Shown here: in pieces, positions 44,287 through 53,704 of the stretch
Position numbering within the stretch: the first letter of the stretch is position 1
How the letters are laid out: every line of letters begins with the position of its first letter
Origin: Anaerolineales bacterium
GTDB taxonomy: Bacteria > Chloroflexota > Anaerolineae > Anaerolineales > Villigracilaceae
Direction: 5' to 3'
DNA: 64,000 nt
Assembly: GCA_025056175.1 (NCBI GenBank)
Contig: JANWWK010000033.1
Coordinates: 1-64,000 of the forward strand
The notes under the pieces: generated by a model
The model's database searches: none
What the model was told of the DNA's origin: nothing
The model's input: only the letters and a program-made list of their open reading frames with translations
Program-made: the position numbers and the translations under genes

Positions 44287-45570
44287 TCAGTTTGTGGCCA
44301 ACATGCGACGGATGGCCGCAGAGACTTCGATGCGTGCCACACTCTCCTGGGTGGCGGTTGCCAGGTTTTTGACCGTTACCTTTCCGCTGGCGGCTTCTTC
44401 CGGGCCGAGAACCAGCGCCACCTTCACGCCCATTCGGTCGGCGAATTTGAATTGTTTGGGCAATTTGGCCGGCTCCGGGTAGGTGATGACGTTCCATCCT
44501 TCGGCGCGCAGTTCGGCGGCGAGAGAGTAACTTGCCATCCAGAGCGAGGCGTCGAAGACCGTCACCAGCACGGGGGCCGGACTGGGAATAAACGCAGGTA
44601 TCAGTCCCTTTTCTTTCAGCAGGATGCCGATGACGACATCACCCATCGCAAAGCCGACGCCGGAAAGCGGGTCGCCGCCCACATCGCGCAGCAGGTTATC
44701 GTAACGGCCTCCTCCCAAAATGGCGCGTCGTACCGAGCCGGAGACATCGAACGCCTCGAACACAGTGCCGGTGTAATACAGCAAACCCCGCATAATGTTG
44801 GGGTCGAAGCGGACGTAGTCTTTGACCCCAAGCGCCTCCAGTGCGTTGAACAGTCGAATCAGTTCCTCCGATTGTTGCCACAGGTCGTAATTGCCGAGGA
44901 TTTGTTTGAGTCCATCCAGTTGTTCGCGCTTTAAGCCCAGTTCAAGGACGTATTCGTCCCATTTGGCGGCTTCCATTTTGGCGCGGCGGTCTACCGCGTT
45001 GGAGACCTCCATTCGCTTTTCCGGCGAGATTTGGAGCGCGTCAAATTGGGCATCCATCAGCCGGCGGTTGTTGACGAAGATGGTGGCCTGCTCAGGGGTC
45101 AGCCCAACCAGTTTGAGGAAGGTGGCGGCAACAGCGATGAGTTCGGCATCGGCTTCGGGCGAGTTGACACCCAGCATATCCACATTCCACTGGAAGAATT
45201 CGCGCGTGCGTCCCCGTTGAGGACGTTCGTAACGCCAGAACGGTCCAAACGACCACCACCGCACCGGAAAGACCAGTTCGTTTTGTTTTTGGGCAATCAT
45301 GCGCGCCAGTGAGGGAGTCAGCTCAGGTCGCAGGGTAATCAAATCGCCGCCCCGGTCGGGGAAGACGAAGGATTGCTCTTTGACGAGTTCCTCGCCCGAT
45401 TTGGCAGCATACAGCTCGATGGTTTCCAGAAAGGGGGCGTCCCATTCCTGGTAGCCAAACAGGCGAGAGGCCTGGCGCGCCTTTTCATAGATGAAATTGC
45501 GCTGCGCCATCTCTTCGGGGTAGAACTCGCGCGTGCCTTTGACGGCTGGAATGAGTGTTTTGGAGGCCAT
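44287..45570 (-). CDS. hisS: histidyl-tRNA synthetase
   Basis: 427 residues, class II synthetase. Motif 2 region is PFWRYERPQRGRTREFFQWNVDMLG, the histidine-A motif is LLYYTGTVFEAF, and the motif 3 region follows GGGRYDNLL. A C-terminal anticodon-binding domain is present. Charges tRNA-His. Begins three bases after the cytochrome b561 stop, so the two share a transcript. Confidence 0.97.
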   Translation of the reverse strand: MASKTLIPAVKGTREFYPEEMAQRNFIYEKARQASRLFGYQEWDAPFLETIELYAAKSGEELVKEQSFVFPDRGGDLITLRPELTPSLARMIAQKQNELVFPVRWWSFGPFWRYERPQRGRTREFFQWNVDMLGVNSPEADAELIAVAATFLKLVGLTPEQATIFVNNRRLMDAQFDALQISPEKRMEVSNAVDRRAKMEAAKWDEYVLELGLKREQLDGLKQILGNYDLWQQSEELIRLFNALEALGVKDYVRFDPNIMRGLLYYTGTVFEAFDVSGSVRRAILGGGRYDNLLRDVGGDPLSGVGFAMGDVVIGILLKEKGLIPAFIPSPAPVLVTVFDASLWMASYSLAAELRAEGWNVITYPEPAKLPKQFKFADRMGVKVALVLGPEEAASGKVTVKNLATATQESVARIEVSAAIRRMLATN

Positions 45571-45573
45571 CTT

Positions 45574-46101
45574 TCACTTCCCAAACCACATGCGGCCGAG
45601 CAGACCATCTTTGCGGATGAATTGGTGGTAGAGTGCTGCGCCGATGTGCAGGGCAATCAGCGCGAGCAACAAACGCGCTACCAGGCCATGCCCGATGCGC
45701 GGCGGATAGATACTGAAATCTGCCGGCAGCGGAACGGTCTCTCCGCTCAGCAGAGGGAAAATCCCGGCTTGCGAGGCAATGCCCAACCCGCTGATGCCCA
45801 TGCCCAGCGCACCGAGATAGAGCAGCCAGTGCGTGGCGATGCCGATTTTGTCTAATAGCGGGTGTCCGGCGGTTGCCGGGGCGGGCTTCCTGGTGACGAA
45901 GCGGATGACCAGGCGTAATACGGTCAGGCCGAAAATCAGCAGCCCCATCGTCATGTGGGTTGCCAGCAAGGGCGCTTTTTCGGGCGTGTTGGGCAGGTCG
46001 TCCAGGGAGCTCAGCCCGGAGAGCAGGGTGAACAGGATGAGTATGGCTGAGAGCCAGTGTAAAACAACCAGAACAGGGTGATAGCGTTTTGGGGGTGTCA
46101 T
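45574..46101 (-). CDS. cytochrome b561-type membrane protein
   Basis: 175 residues from ATG 46101; upstream codons are not needed. Four membrane helices with His at heme-ligand positions: HPVLVVLHW, LLATHMTMG, ATHWLLYLG and LIALHIGAALYHQF. Bacterial cytochrome b561 / hydrogenase cytochrome b family, passing electrons to or from quinones. Partner unknown. Confidence 0.88.
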   Translation of the reverse strand: MTPPKRYHPVLVVLHWLSAILILFTLLSGLSSLDDLPNTPEKAPLLATHMTMGLLIFGLTVLRLVIRFVTRKPAPATAGHPLLDKIGIATHWLLYLGALGMGISGLGIASQAGIFPLLSGETVPLPADFSIYPPRIGHGLVARLLLALIALHIGAALYHQFIRKDGLLGRMWFGK

Positions 46102-46320
46102 GTGCGTTCTCTGATTGGTTTTTGAGCCAGCCGCGTCTGGAAGTCGGCAGTATGCACCCGTTGCAACCAGCCGTGCATTGAATTTCATCACCACCGAAAC
46201 CGGCTCGCTTTCAGGCGTGACCGCCTGTCGTGCGGCATTCACCTCGCCGTTGGGCCAAATTATAACCCAAACCGAAGCCTCACAAACAGCGGGATGCGCG
46301 CGCGCAATCCTTACGGCGTA

Positions 46321-46329
46321 TGCTATAAT
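46321..46329 (+). promoter_or_regulatory. extended -10 promoter
   Basis: TGCTATAAT, 41 bases before ATG 46371. No clear -35. Confidence 0.55.
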
Positions 46330-46370
46330 TTTCGCCAGGCAGCCAGCTTACGCGCTTTCAGGAGGATGCG

Positions 46371-46745
46371 ATGAAATCACGCTGGGTGATGCACCGAGGG
46401 GTGGATATTTTCATTGCAGATTTTTCGCACCACGGCAGCGACGCTGCGGCCATTGCAGCGGAGTGTGATGCGATTCGGCAAGAACTGCATGGGCGTCCGC
46501 CGCATTCGGTGCGCTCGCTTTCGTATGTTGAAGGCACGCTGGCAAACGAAGACATTATCCACCACCTGCTTGAACTGGTCAAAGAAACCAATCAATACGT
46601 CCAGAAACGGGCGGTGGTGGGGGTAAGCGGTTACCGGCGTTATTTGTTGTATGCCTTTTCCAAAGTGGTAGGTGACTTGAAGTTCAATGTGTTCGATACC
46701 CTCGAACAAGCTCTGGATTGGCTGGCAGAGTCCAAAGGAGCATAG
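46371..46745 (+). CDS. conserved small protein, possibly STAS-like
   Basis: 124 residues with GGAGG five bases before the ATG. Alternating strand-helix pattern (VDIFIADFSHHG, AAAIAAECDAIRQEL, SVRSLSYVEGT, EDIIHHLLELVK, RAVVGVSGYRRYLLY) compatible with a STAS/SpoIIAA-type fold, but no diagnostic phospho-serine motif. The stop is directly followed by the SDR start. Function unknown. Confidence 0.75.
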   Translation: MKSRWVMHRGVDIFIADFSHHGSDAAAIAAECDAIRQELHGRPPHSVRSLSYVEGTLANEDIIHHLLELVKETNQYVQKRAVVGVSGYRRYLLYAFSKVVGDLKFNVFDTLEQALDWLAESKGA

Positions 46746-47591
46746 ATGTCTGCTTCCATGCAAGGAAAAATTGTCCTGATAACTGGTGCTACTTCAGGCA
46801 TTGGCCTGGCGATGGCGCGCGAATTGGCCGCGCGAGGAGCGCATGTTACCCTGGTGGGGCGCAACGCGGCCAAACTGGCAACGGTTGCCGAGCAAATCCG
46901 CACTCAAACTGACAACCAGCACATTGAGACGATTCTGGCCGACCTTTCGACGCACGCAGGTGTGCAATTGACTGCTCACGAGTTCAAGCGGCGGCACACC
47001 CGGCTCGATGTTCTTATCAACAACGCTGGGGCAATTTACATGAGCCGACAGATTTCCGCCGATGGCCTGGAGATGACCTTTGCGCTCAACCACCTGAACT
47101 ACTTTCACCTGACCAATCTGCTGCTTGAAACGTTGAAGTCCAGCGCTCCGGCACGCATTATCAACGTCTCTTCTGACGCACATCGTGGTCACGTGATTGA
47201 GTTCGATAACTTGCAAGGTGAAAAATCATACAGCGGTTGGACGGCCTATGGGCGTTCCAAACTGATGAATCTCTTGTTTACCTACGAACTGGCGCGCCGG
47301 CTGGAAGGCAAAGGGGTGACCGTGAATGCGCTGCATCCGGGCTTTGTGGCGACCGGTTTTGGCAAGAACAATGGCGCGCTCATGCGCCTGGCAATGCGGC
47401 TTATCTCGCCGATTGCCCGCAGCGCCGAAGAGGGCGCCGCCACTGGCATTTACCTGGCCTGTTCGCTCGAAGTGGAGGGCGTGAGCGGAAAATACTTTGT
47501 AGATAAGCAGGCTGTGCCATCCGACCCGGCCTCTTACGATCAGCAGACGGCGCAGCGCCTGTGGGAAACCAGCCTGGAGCTGATTGCCTAG
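46746..47591 (+). CDS. short-chain dehydrogenase/reductase, retinol-dehydrogenase-like
   Basis: 281 residues. Classical SDR with TGATSGIG at 14-21, NNAG, catalytic Ser in INVSSDAHRG and YGRSK (Tyr/Lys). The long C-terminal region and overall pattern match the retinol dehydrogenase/WW-oxidoreductase-like subgroup, whose bacterial substrates are unclear. Starts immediately after the preceding stop. Confidence 0.9.
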   Translation: MSASMQGKIVLITGATSGIGLAMARELAARGAHVTLVGRNAAKLATVAEQIRTQTDNQHIETILADLSTHAGVQLTAHEFKRRHTRLDVLINNAGAIYMSRQISADGLEMTFALNHLNYFHLTNLLLETLKSSAPARIINVSSDAHRGHVIEFDNLQGEKSYSGWTAYGRSKLMNLLFTYELARRLEGKGVTVNALHPGFVATGFGKNNGALMRLAMRLISPIARSAEEGAATGIYLACSLEVEGVSGKYFVDKQAVPSDPASYDQQTAQRLWETSLELIA

Positions 47592-47607
47592 CGGCGGCAG
47601 GTGTGCT

Positions 47608-48327
47608 TTAGTGGGTGAGCCAAAAATATATCAGCACGATTGCCAGCAGGGTCAGCACGACCAGCATCAGCAGGCCGAGCGGCCAATCGCCTCGCAGGCC
47701 GAACAACACCGCTGCCAGGGCAAAAACCGCCGCCAATCGAAGCCCTCGCCGCAGGCTGATGGGTTTGCCGGAGTGTGGCGGTTGTTGTTCTAGAAGCCAC
47801 ATCCCGCCCAGCGTCAGCAGGATACTTGTGCCAAGCCAGAGCGCCAGCAGGGTTGTTCCATTCGGAAGAGGAACGTTGACAACCAGAATCCCGCAGGTAT
47901 CTTCAGCCAGGCGGGTGCGGTAATCGGGGTAGCGAAAGGCTTTGGCGAAGATAAAGCGCTCCAGGTCAATGTTCTCCTCAGAGAGCGGCCATTCCAGGGT
48001 AACGCTTTTGCCTGGTTGAATTGTGGGAGTTTTTTCGCGTTGAGAGGTGAGCAGCCCTGGCCCACTGATTTCGACCCGTATGAGGGGCGAAATCGGGCGG
48101 TCGGTCTGATTCCCCACCGTTACGCGCAGGCTCGCGGTTTCGGAACGAGTCATAAGGGGCGGACAAGAAAGCCCGCCAAAGGGTTCGTTCGTCAGGGTGG
48201 GAAACCCGTAGAACACGGCTTCGATGTCGGACCAAACCAGGCCGCCGGCCAGGAAAACGGCCAGCAGAATTCCTGCCACAGAGAGCAAATATCCGTTCAA
48301 AAAGGAAGAAGGGGTGTGAGTATTCAT
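47608..48327 (-). CDS. membrane protein with extracytoplasmic beta domain
   Basis: 239 residues from ATG 48327. An N-terminal helix (about 15-34) is followed by about 125 residues of beta-rich sequence resembling an Ig-like fold (ETASLRVTVGNQTDRPISP), then three helices in the C-terminal third. Two Cys outside the membrane (SCPPL, DTCGIL). No family recognised. A TACAAT box nine bases upstream overlaps a palindrome. Confidence 0.75.
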   Translation of the reverse strand: MNTHTPSSFLNGYLLSVAGILLAVFLAGGLVWSDIEAVFYGFPTLTNEPFGGLSCPPLMTRSETASLRVTVGNQTDRPISPLIRVEISGPGLLTSQREKTPTIQPGKSVTLEWPLSEENIDLERFIFAKAFRYPDYRTRLAEDTCGILVVNVPLPNGTTLLALWLGTSILLTLGGMWLLEQQPPHSGKPISLRRGLRLAAVFALAAVLFGLRGDWPLGLLMLVVLTLLAIVLIYFWLTH

Positions 48328-48336
48328 AGCGCAACG

Positions 48337-48355
48337 ATTGTACAACAATTTGTAC
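48337..48355 (-). promoter_or_regulatory. -10 box within a perfect palindrome
   Basis: GTACAA-CAAT-TTGTAC (48340-48355) overlaps TACAAT (48342-48337, minus strand), nine bases before the ATG. Candidate repressor site. Confidence 0.45.
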
Positions 48356-48443
48356 GTGTTTCGGGTCTCTTGGCTTTCTTTGTGCTCAGGTGTGACTGCC
48401 AGGTGGGGTAAAATACCCTTATCTCTTTCTTTCTCACGGGTTT

Positions 48444-49151
48444 ATGAGCGAAAACGCATCCAAACCGACTTACCGGATTACCGATTGGCACGAAGCTGAC
48501 CGCCCGCGTGAACGCCTGGCTGCGCTGGGCGCGCAGGCGCTCTCAAACGCTGAATTGATTGCCATTTTGTTGCGTGTGGGGGTGCCGGGAGAGAATGCTG
48601 TGCAGGTGGGGCAGCGTCTGCTTCAGACGTTTGGCGGGATTACCGGCCTGCATCGCGCACCTTTTGCCGATTTGACCCATCAACACGGGATTGGAGAAGC
48701 CAAAGCCGCACAACTCAAGGCAGCCATCGAGTTGGGCCGGCGGCTAACGCTTGAATCGCCTGAGGAGCGCCCTGCTATCAACTCCCCTGCTGATGCGGCA
48801 GCGCTGGTGATGTACGAGATGTCGGCGCTGGAGCAGGAACATCTGCGCGTGATGTTGTTGGACCGCCGCAACCGCCTGATGGACATCGTAGATTTGTATC
48901 GTGGCTCGGTCAGCTCGGCGCAGGTGCGGGTGGCTGAAGTCTTCCGTGATGCCATTCGCCGCAATGCGTCGGCCATCCTTCTCGTTCACAACCATCCCAG
49001 CGGTGACCCCACCCCCAGCCCGGATGATGTAACCTTGACGCGCGCCATCGCGCAGGCTGGCAAGATGCTGGATGTGGAGGTATTAGACCACCTGGTTATC
49101 GGCCAGGGACGATGGGTTTCGCTCAAAGAGCGCGGGCTGGGGTTCGGCTAA
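48444..49151 (+). CDS. radC: RadC-family JAB/MPN protein
   Basis: 235 residues. An N-terminal helix-hairpin-helix region is followed by the JAMM metal-binding motif [16 protein letters not shown], with an upstream Glu. Conserved but of uncertain role; early links to DNA repair are disputed. TAAAAT lies upstream at 48409-48414. Ends in a four-base convergent overlap with the DapA-like gene. Confidence 0.95.
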   Translation: MSENASKPTYRITDWHEADRPRERLAALGAQALSNAELIAILLRVGVPGENAVQVGQRLLQTFGGITGLHRAPFADLTHQHGIGEAKAAQLKAAIELGRRLTLESPEERPAINSPADAAALVMYEMSALEQEHLRVMLLDRRNRLMDIVDLYRGSVSSAQVRVAEVFRDAIRRNASAILLVHNHPSGDPTPSPDDVTLTRAIAQAGKMLDVEVLDHLVIGQGRWVSLKERGLGFG

Positions 49152-50068
49152 GAGGTGCTTTCCTGGCAGGTGTGCAGCTCCATGCAGCAACGCTCTTCGC
49201 TCTCTTCTGGCACGGGCAGGAGCGGCGGGCGCACAGCCCAGCGGGGAAAGCCGAACATACGCGCTAACATAGCCTTAAGAATGGACGGGAAGGGGGTGTA
49301 ATGGTCGAAGATGTTCCGGCAGCGGGTCAGTTCTTCTTGCGCTTCGATGGCGTCGCCGCCTTGTACGTAAATGTTCCACACCTGGCGCAAAAGCGGCGAA
49401 TACAGGTTGGCAATGGCAGTAATTGCACCGCCAGCGTGGTGTTCGAGCGCGTGCAGGAGCAGACTGTCGTTGCCGGTCAACACCAGCAGGTCGGGGCCGA
49501 AGCGGCCTCCGAGTGCAACGGCGTAATCGGGGTCCCCGGAAGAATCTTTGATGCCCGCAAATTTTTGGGGGTGGGCGTCTTTCAATCGTGCCAGCAAGTC
49601 AAGTGAAAGCCCCATGCCTGCCTGGTGCGGGATGTGATACCCCAGCAGGTAACCACCTTCCGGCACAGCCTGCCGGATGACCTGGTCGTACCACAGGAAC
49701 AAGCCGTCGTCTTTGGCTTTACGGTAATAGTAAGGCGGTAATACCACCACGCCCTGACATCCCAGCGCAAACGCCATGCGGGTTAATTCTATTGTTTCGG
49801 TCAGGCTGGGCGTGCCAGTGCCTGCGAGCAGGCGGAATTCCGGGAAAGTTTGGCGCACGCCTTGCGCCGCCTGAAGAATCTGTCTGCGTTCTTCGAAGTT
49901 GAAGGAAGGACCTTCGCCGGTCGTGCCGAAGAGCAAAGCGCCGTGACAATCTCGAGCGGCCAGGAAATTCAGGAATGGGACAATTGCATCTGGGTCAATC
50001 GAAGAATCGGGTTTGAGGGGGGTCAATGCAGCGGCGTAGACCCCGGCGAGAGGGTGGCGGGCTGTCAT
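49148..50068 (-). CDS. DapA/NAL-family aldolase
   Basis: 306 residues from ATG 50068 with AAAGGA upstream. (beta/alpha)8 lyase with [10 protein letters not shown] (pyruvate-binding) and the Schiff-base Lys in [10 protein letters not shown]. Family members include dihydrodipicolinate synthase, N-acetylneuraminate lyase and sugar-acid aldolases. Not beside lysine genes, so a sugar-acid or hydroxyproline-type aldolase is as likely as DapA. Confidence 0.85.
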   Translation of the reverse strand: MTARHPLAGVYAAALTPLKPDSSIDPDAIVPFLNFLAARDCHGALLFGTTGEGPSFNFEERRQILQAAQGVRQTFPEFRLLAGTGTPSLTETIELTRMAFALGCQGVVVLPPYYYRKAKDDGLFLWYDQVIRQAVPEGGYLLGYHIPHQAGMGLSLDLLARLKDAHPQKFAGIKDSSGDPDYAVALGGRFGPDLLVLTGNDSLLLHALEHHAGGAITAIANLYSPLLRQVWNIYVQGGDAIEAQEELTRCRNIFDHYTPFPSILKAMLARMFGFPRWAVRPPLLPVPEESEERCCMELHTCQESTS

Positions 50069-50088
50069 GGGGAGTCCTTTCAATCTTT

Positions 50089-50709
50089 TTATTCAATGTT
50101 CATGATACGATACGGATACACATTCACCACCTGACAGCCGTAATAGGACGTGATGTGACTCTTCAGATTTTGGCGGTAGAAAATGGTATGACCGTGCAGA
50201 AAATAGCGCGGCCTGGCCCAGCGAATCAGAAAATTCAGCGCCCGCATGCCCTGATGAGCAGGGTCATCGTCATCGTGAATGCCGGCGGGCGGCGAATGTG
50301 CGATGAACAAATCCAGCGGGCGGCGGTAACGGAGTTTCTGAAGCAGGATTTTGGGGAGCAGGGCGTAAGCGCGCAAATACATTTCCCACTGCGAGTATTG
50401 ATTGGGGGTGTGCGACTGGTAACGGATACACCCGCCCAGCCCGGTCACCAGCAATCCTTTGGCGTACACCACCTCGCCGTCCACGTTATCGCCGCCTGCC
50501 ACGCGCGAAGCGGGATGATGGCTGTATTCCGGGTCGTGGTTGCCCGGCACATACAACAGGGGAACGTTGTAAACGGTTGTCAGGAACTCCAGGTAGGGGT
50601 AAGGCAGGTCACCACAGCCGATAATCATTTGAATATCGGGGTAAACTTCCCGCACCGAACTGGTGTACAGCCGGTCTATAATCTGGTCGCTGACGGCAAG
50701 GATTTTCAT
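50089..50709 (-). CDS. calcineurin-like metallophosphoesterase
   Basis: 206 residues. GCGDLP, PGNHDPE, AHSPP and HGHT supply most metal ligands. The first motif is SDQI, with Asp8 but no following His, a substitution seen in some clades. Probably hydrolyses phosphomonoesters or diesters in the cytoplasm. Twenty bases upstream of the DapA-like gene on the same strand. Confidence 0.85.
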   Translation of the reverse strand: MKILAVSDQIIDRLYTSSVREVYPDIQMIIGCGDLPYPYLEFLTTVYNVPLLYVPGNHDPEYSHHPASRVAGGDNVDGEVVYAKGLLVTGLGGCIRYQSHTPNQYSQWEMYLRAYALLPKILLQKLRYRRPLDLFIAHSPPAGIHDDDDPAHQGMRALNFLIRWARPRYFLHGHTIFYRQNLKSHITSYYGCQVVNVYPYRIMNIE

Positions 50710-50826
50710 TGCAGGGAGAATTTTGCCCTAAAATGGACGCGCAGGCAAGGGTAGCGCCAAGAAACGTGCGAACTTCGATACAAAATTTGGAATTATGGTA
50801 AGAATAGACTATAATTTCTAAATCGC

Positions 50827-50855
50827 TTTCATTCTCTGCATTGTTGTTCTATAAT
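50827..50855 (+). promoter_or_regulatory. promoter of the phospho-signalling cluster, leaderless candidate
   Basis: TATAAT (50850-50855) ends seven bases before ATG 50863 with no Shine-Dalgarno; TTTCAT at 50827-50832 is a weak -35 (17-base spacer). Confidence 0.6.
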
Positions 50856-50862
50856 AATTGGC

Positions 50863-52755
50863 ATGGAAACGCAGCGCATCGAATTATCTCCCAATTCTGG
50901 AGAGCGCCGTACCAATACCGGCCAGCTCAAACCAGGCACCAATCTCGTCAACCGCTATCTTATTCAAGAGGTGATTGGCGTAGGCGGCATGGGGTCGGTA
51001 TATCGCGCCCGCGATTTGCACTTCCCCAACGTCGTCAAATTGGTTGCGGTCAAGGAGATGATTAACCAGGCTCCAGACCCGCTCGTGCGCCAGACGATTG
51101 TCCAGAACTTTGAGCGCGAGGCCAACATTCTGGCGACGCTCAGCCATCCCTCCATTCCCCGCATTTATGATTATTTCACCTTGGACAATCGGTCGTACCT
51201 GGTTGAAGAGTTCATCAATGGCCGCGACCTGGAAGTGGTGCTGAACCAGACGGAGGGCTTTCTGCCCGAAGAACAGGTGCTGGATTGGGCCATTCAATTG
51301 TGCGATGTGTTATCGTATCTGCACAATCACAAGCCCGACCCCATCATCTTCCGCGATATGAAACCCTCCAACGTGATGGTGAATCAATACAATCATATTG
51401 TGCTGGTGGATTTCGGCATTGCCAAGCCGTTCCAGGCGGGACAAAAAGGCACGATGATTGGAACGGAAGGTTACTCCCCGCCGGAGCAGTATCGTGGTGA
51501 GGCCAGCATTCAGGCCGATATTTACGCGCTGGGAGCCACCCTGCATCACCTGCTCACGCGCCGCGACCCACGCCTGGAGCCGCCGTTTTCGTTTGGCGAA
51601 CGGCCCATCCGAAAAATCAATCCCAGCGTTTCGGTCGAGGTCGAAACGGTCATCAACACTGCCTTGCAATACAACGTGGAAGACCGTTTCAAAACGGTGG
51701 ATGACTTCAAACAGGCACTGATAAGCGCCGGGCGCAAGACCGGGTTGCTCAATCGCGTCAGCGCGCGCGCCACCGCGGCAGTGATGATACCCAGCGAAGG
51801 CATCAAGCCGGTATGGGCGTTTCAGTGCGAAGACGAAGTGCGCGGCACCCCGCTGGTGCATAAAGGGTTTGTGTACGTTGGCTGTTACGATAACAACCTG
51901 TATGCGCTGAATGCTTCTAATGGAGAATTTCAGTGGAAGTATGCCACCGAGGGCGGGATTGTCAGCCGTCCGGCAGTGGCCGACGATAACATTTTCTTTG
52001 GCTCTGCCGATAAGCGCATCTATGCCATCAGCGCGCGCTCTGGCAAACTCTCGTGGATATACTACACCGACGGTCCAATTCGCTCTTCCGGTCGCATTGC
52101 GGATGGACACCTGTTCATCGGTTCGGATGACCACCTTTTGCACGCCATCAACATTAACAGCGGGCGCGCGGCCTGGAAGTACGATACCGGCGATGAAATT
52201 CGCTCGACCCCTTTCATCGTCAATGACCTGGTTTACTTCGGCACCGAAGGCGGAGAGTTGTTTTGTCTGGACTTTCGCGGGCAGGTCAAATGGCGTTTCA
52301 AAGCCAAGCGCGCCATTACCTCGTCGCCCTGGGTGCATGAAAACGCTGTCTATGTCAACTCGATGGATGGCTTCCTCTATGCCGTAGATGCCAAATCGGG
52401 GTGGATGCTGTGGCGTTTTCGTATGGAAAAAGCTTCCATCGTCTCCCCGGCAATCGCTGATAATCTCGTCTTTACCGGTTCAGCCGATGGGCATGTGTAC
52501 GCGGTAGATATGAGAAGCGCCAAAGAAGTGTGGCGCTTCAAAACCAATCATCAGGTGAACAGTTCACCGGTCTTGTACAAAGATGCACTGTATATTGGCT
52601 CGGTAGATAACCATCTCTATTGTCTCGAATATCGTACCGGACGGTTGCGCTGGAAGTTCGAGACCAAAGGACCCATTACCGGTACGCCAACAGTTTTCGA
52701 CGACATTGTCTACGTTGGGTCCAATGACCATTTTGTTTACGCTCTGTTGGCCTGA
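50863..52755 (+). CDS. Ser/Thr protein kinase with PQQ-type propeller
   Basis: 630 residues. Kinase domain 30-300: glycine loop GVGGMGSVY, Lys64 in VAVKEM, catalytic FRDMKPSN (Asp165; Phe replaces the usual His), DFG Asp183, GTEGYSPPEQY activation segment. Residues 310-630 form an eight-bladed-type PQQ/quinoprotein repeat region with repeated YALNA, YAVDA and LYCLE units. No membrane helix is obvious, so it is probably cytoplasmic, with the propeller as sensor or scaffold. First gene of a cluster with a phosphatase, VWA/J and FHA proteins. Confidence 0.93.
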   Translation: METQRIELSPNSGERRTNTGQLKPGTNLVNRYLIQEVIGVGGMGSVYRARDLHFPNVVKLVAVKEMINQAPDPLVRQTIVQNFEREANILATLSHPSIPRIYDYFTLDNRSYLVEEFINGRDLEVVLNQTEGFLPEEQVLDWAIQLCDVLSYLHNHKPDPIIFRDMKPSNVMVNQYNHIVLVDFGIAKPFQAGQKGTMIGTEGYSPPEQYRGEASIQADIYALGATLHHLLTRRDPRLEPPFSFGERPIRKINPSVSVEVETVINTALQYNVEDRFKTVDDFKQALISAGRKTGLLNRVSARATAAVMIPSEGIKPVWAFQCEDEVRGTPLVHKGFVYVGCYDNNLYALNASNGEFQWKYATEGGIVSRPAVADDNIFFGSADKRIYAISARSGKLSWIYYTDGPIRSSGRIADGHLFIGSDDHLLHAININSGRAAWKYDTGDEIRSTPFIVNDLVYFGTEGGELFCLDFRGQVKWRFKAKRAITSSPWVHENAVYVNSMDGFLYAVDAKSGWMLWRFRMEKASIVSPAIADNLVFTGSADGHVYAVDMRSAKEVWRFKTNHQVNSSPVLYKDALYIGSVDNHLYCLEYRTGRLRWKFETKGPITGTPTVFDDIVYVGSNDHFVYALLA

Positions 52756-52776
52756 AGGCTTTATCCATCAAGGACA

Positions 52777-52790
52777 AGGAGATTTCTCCT
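52777..52790 (+). promoter_or_regulatory. hairpin covering the PP2C ribosome-binding site
   Basis: AGGAGA-TT-TCTCCT ends directly before ATG 52791. The Shine-Dalgarno lies in the left arm, so pairing would hide it. Confidence 0.55.
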
Positions 52791-53699
52791 ATGGATTTCT
52801 TCCGCAACCTGTTCGGCAAAAAAGAACCGAAAAAACCACCCGTCTCAAACGACAACGTGGTGACGGCACCGCTTTCTGAAATGCAGTTGCAAACGATAAA
52901 GGCGATGGCGCTTAATCGCCACGAGCCACCTCAATTGCTGGTAGCCAGTGGTCAGTCGGTCGGACGTCAGCGTGAACTGAACGAAGATAGCCTGTTTGCT
53001 CTAACCGCCACCATCGCAGGCAATACCAGCAATCCGCCATTTGGCCTTTTCATCATTGCAGACGGTATGGGTGGCCATCAGTACGGAGAAGTGGCCAGCA
53101 ACGTCGCTATTCGGACGATTTCTGGTTACATCATGAAAAAATTCCACAGCACGCTGTTTAACCTGCCGGCGTTGCCATTGGATGAATCTTTGCAAGAAAT
53201 TGCTCATGCAGCCGTGCAGGAGGCCCAACGTGCTGTTTTGCGCGAAGCACCCGGCTCTGGCACCACCGTAACGGCGGCGATTGTGCTTGGACAACAATTG
53301 ACGATTGCACACGTAGGTGATAGCCGCGCTTATCTCCTCTATAATGAACAGCGCATGGAAGCCATCACTCGTGACCATTCGCTGGTGCAACGGCTGGAGG
53401 AACTGGGTCAAATTACTGCCGCCGAGGCCGCGGTTCACCCCCAGCGGAATGTTCTGTATCGCGCACTGGGGCAAGGCGAGAACCTGGAACCCGATGTGGT
53501 AACCACGCCCTTCCCGGTGGGTGGTTACCTGCTGTTGTGCAGTGATGGTCTGTGGGGCGTCGTGCCAGAAGACGAAATTCGCAAAATCATCTATGAAGCG
53601 CCCACCATTCAGCGTGCCTGCCATAACCTGGTGGCAGCGGCCAACGAGGCTGGCGGCCCCGATAACATCAGCGCCGTGTTGGTGCAATTGCTCGCCTGA
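52791..53699 (+). CDS. PP2C-family protein phosphatase
   Basis: 302 residues. PPM motifs: RELNEDSL, IIADGMGGHQYGEVAS, SGTTVTAAIV, HVGDSRAYLL, LLLCSDGLWG and GGPDNISAVLV, providing metal-binding Asp residues. An N-terminal 60-residue extension begins with basic lysines. The enzyme dephosphorylates Ser/Thr, most likely countering the kinase encoded just upstream. Its start may be masked by a hairpin. Confidence 0.95.
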   Translation: MDFFRNLFGKKEPKKPPVSNDNVVTAPLSEMQLQTIKAMALNRHEPPQLLVASGQSVGRQRELNEDSLFALTATIAGNTSNPPFGLFIIADGMGGHQYGEVASNVAIRTISGYIMKKFHSTLFNLPALPLDESLQEIAHAAVQEAQRAVLREAPGSGTTVTAAIVLGQQLTIAHVGDSRAYLLYNEQRMEAITRDHSLVQRLEELGQITAAEAAVHPQRNVLYRALGQGENLEPDVVTTPFPVGGYLLLCSDGLWGVVPEDEIRKIIYEAPTIQRACHNLVAAANEAGGPDNISAVLVQLLA

Positions 53700-53704
53700 A
53701 CGGT

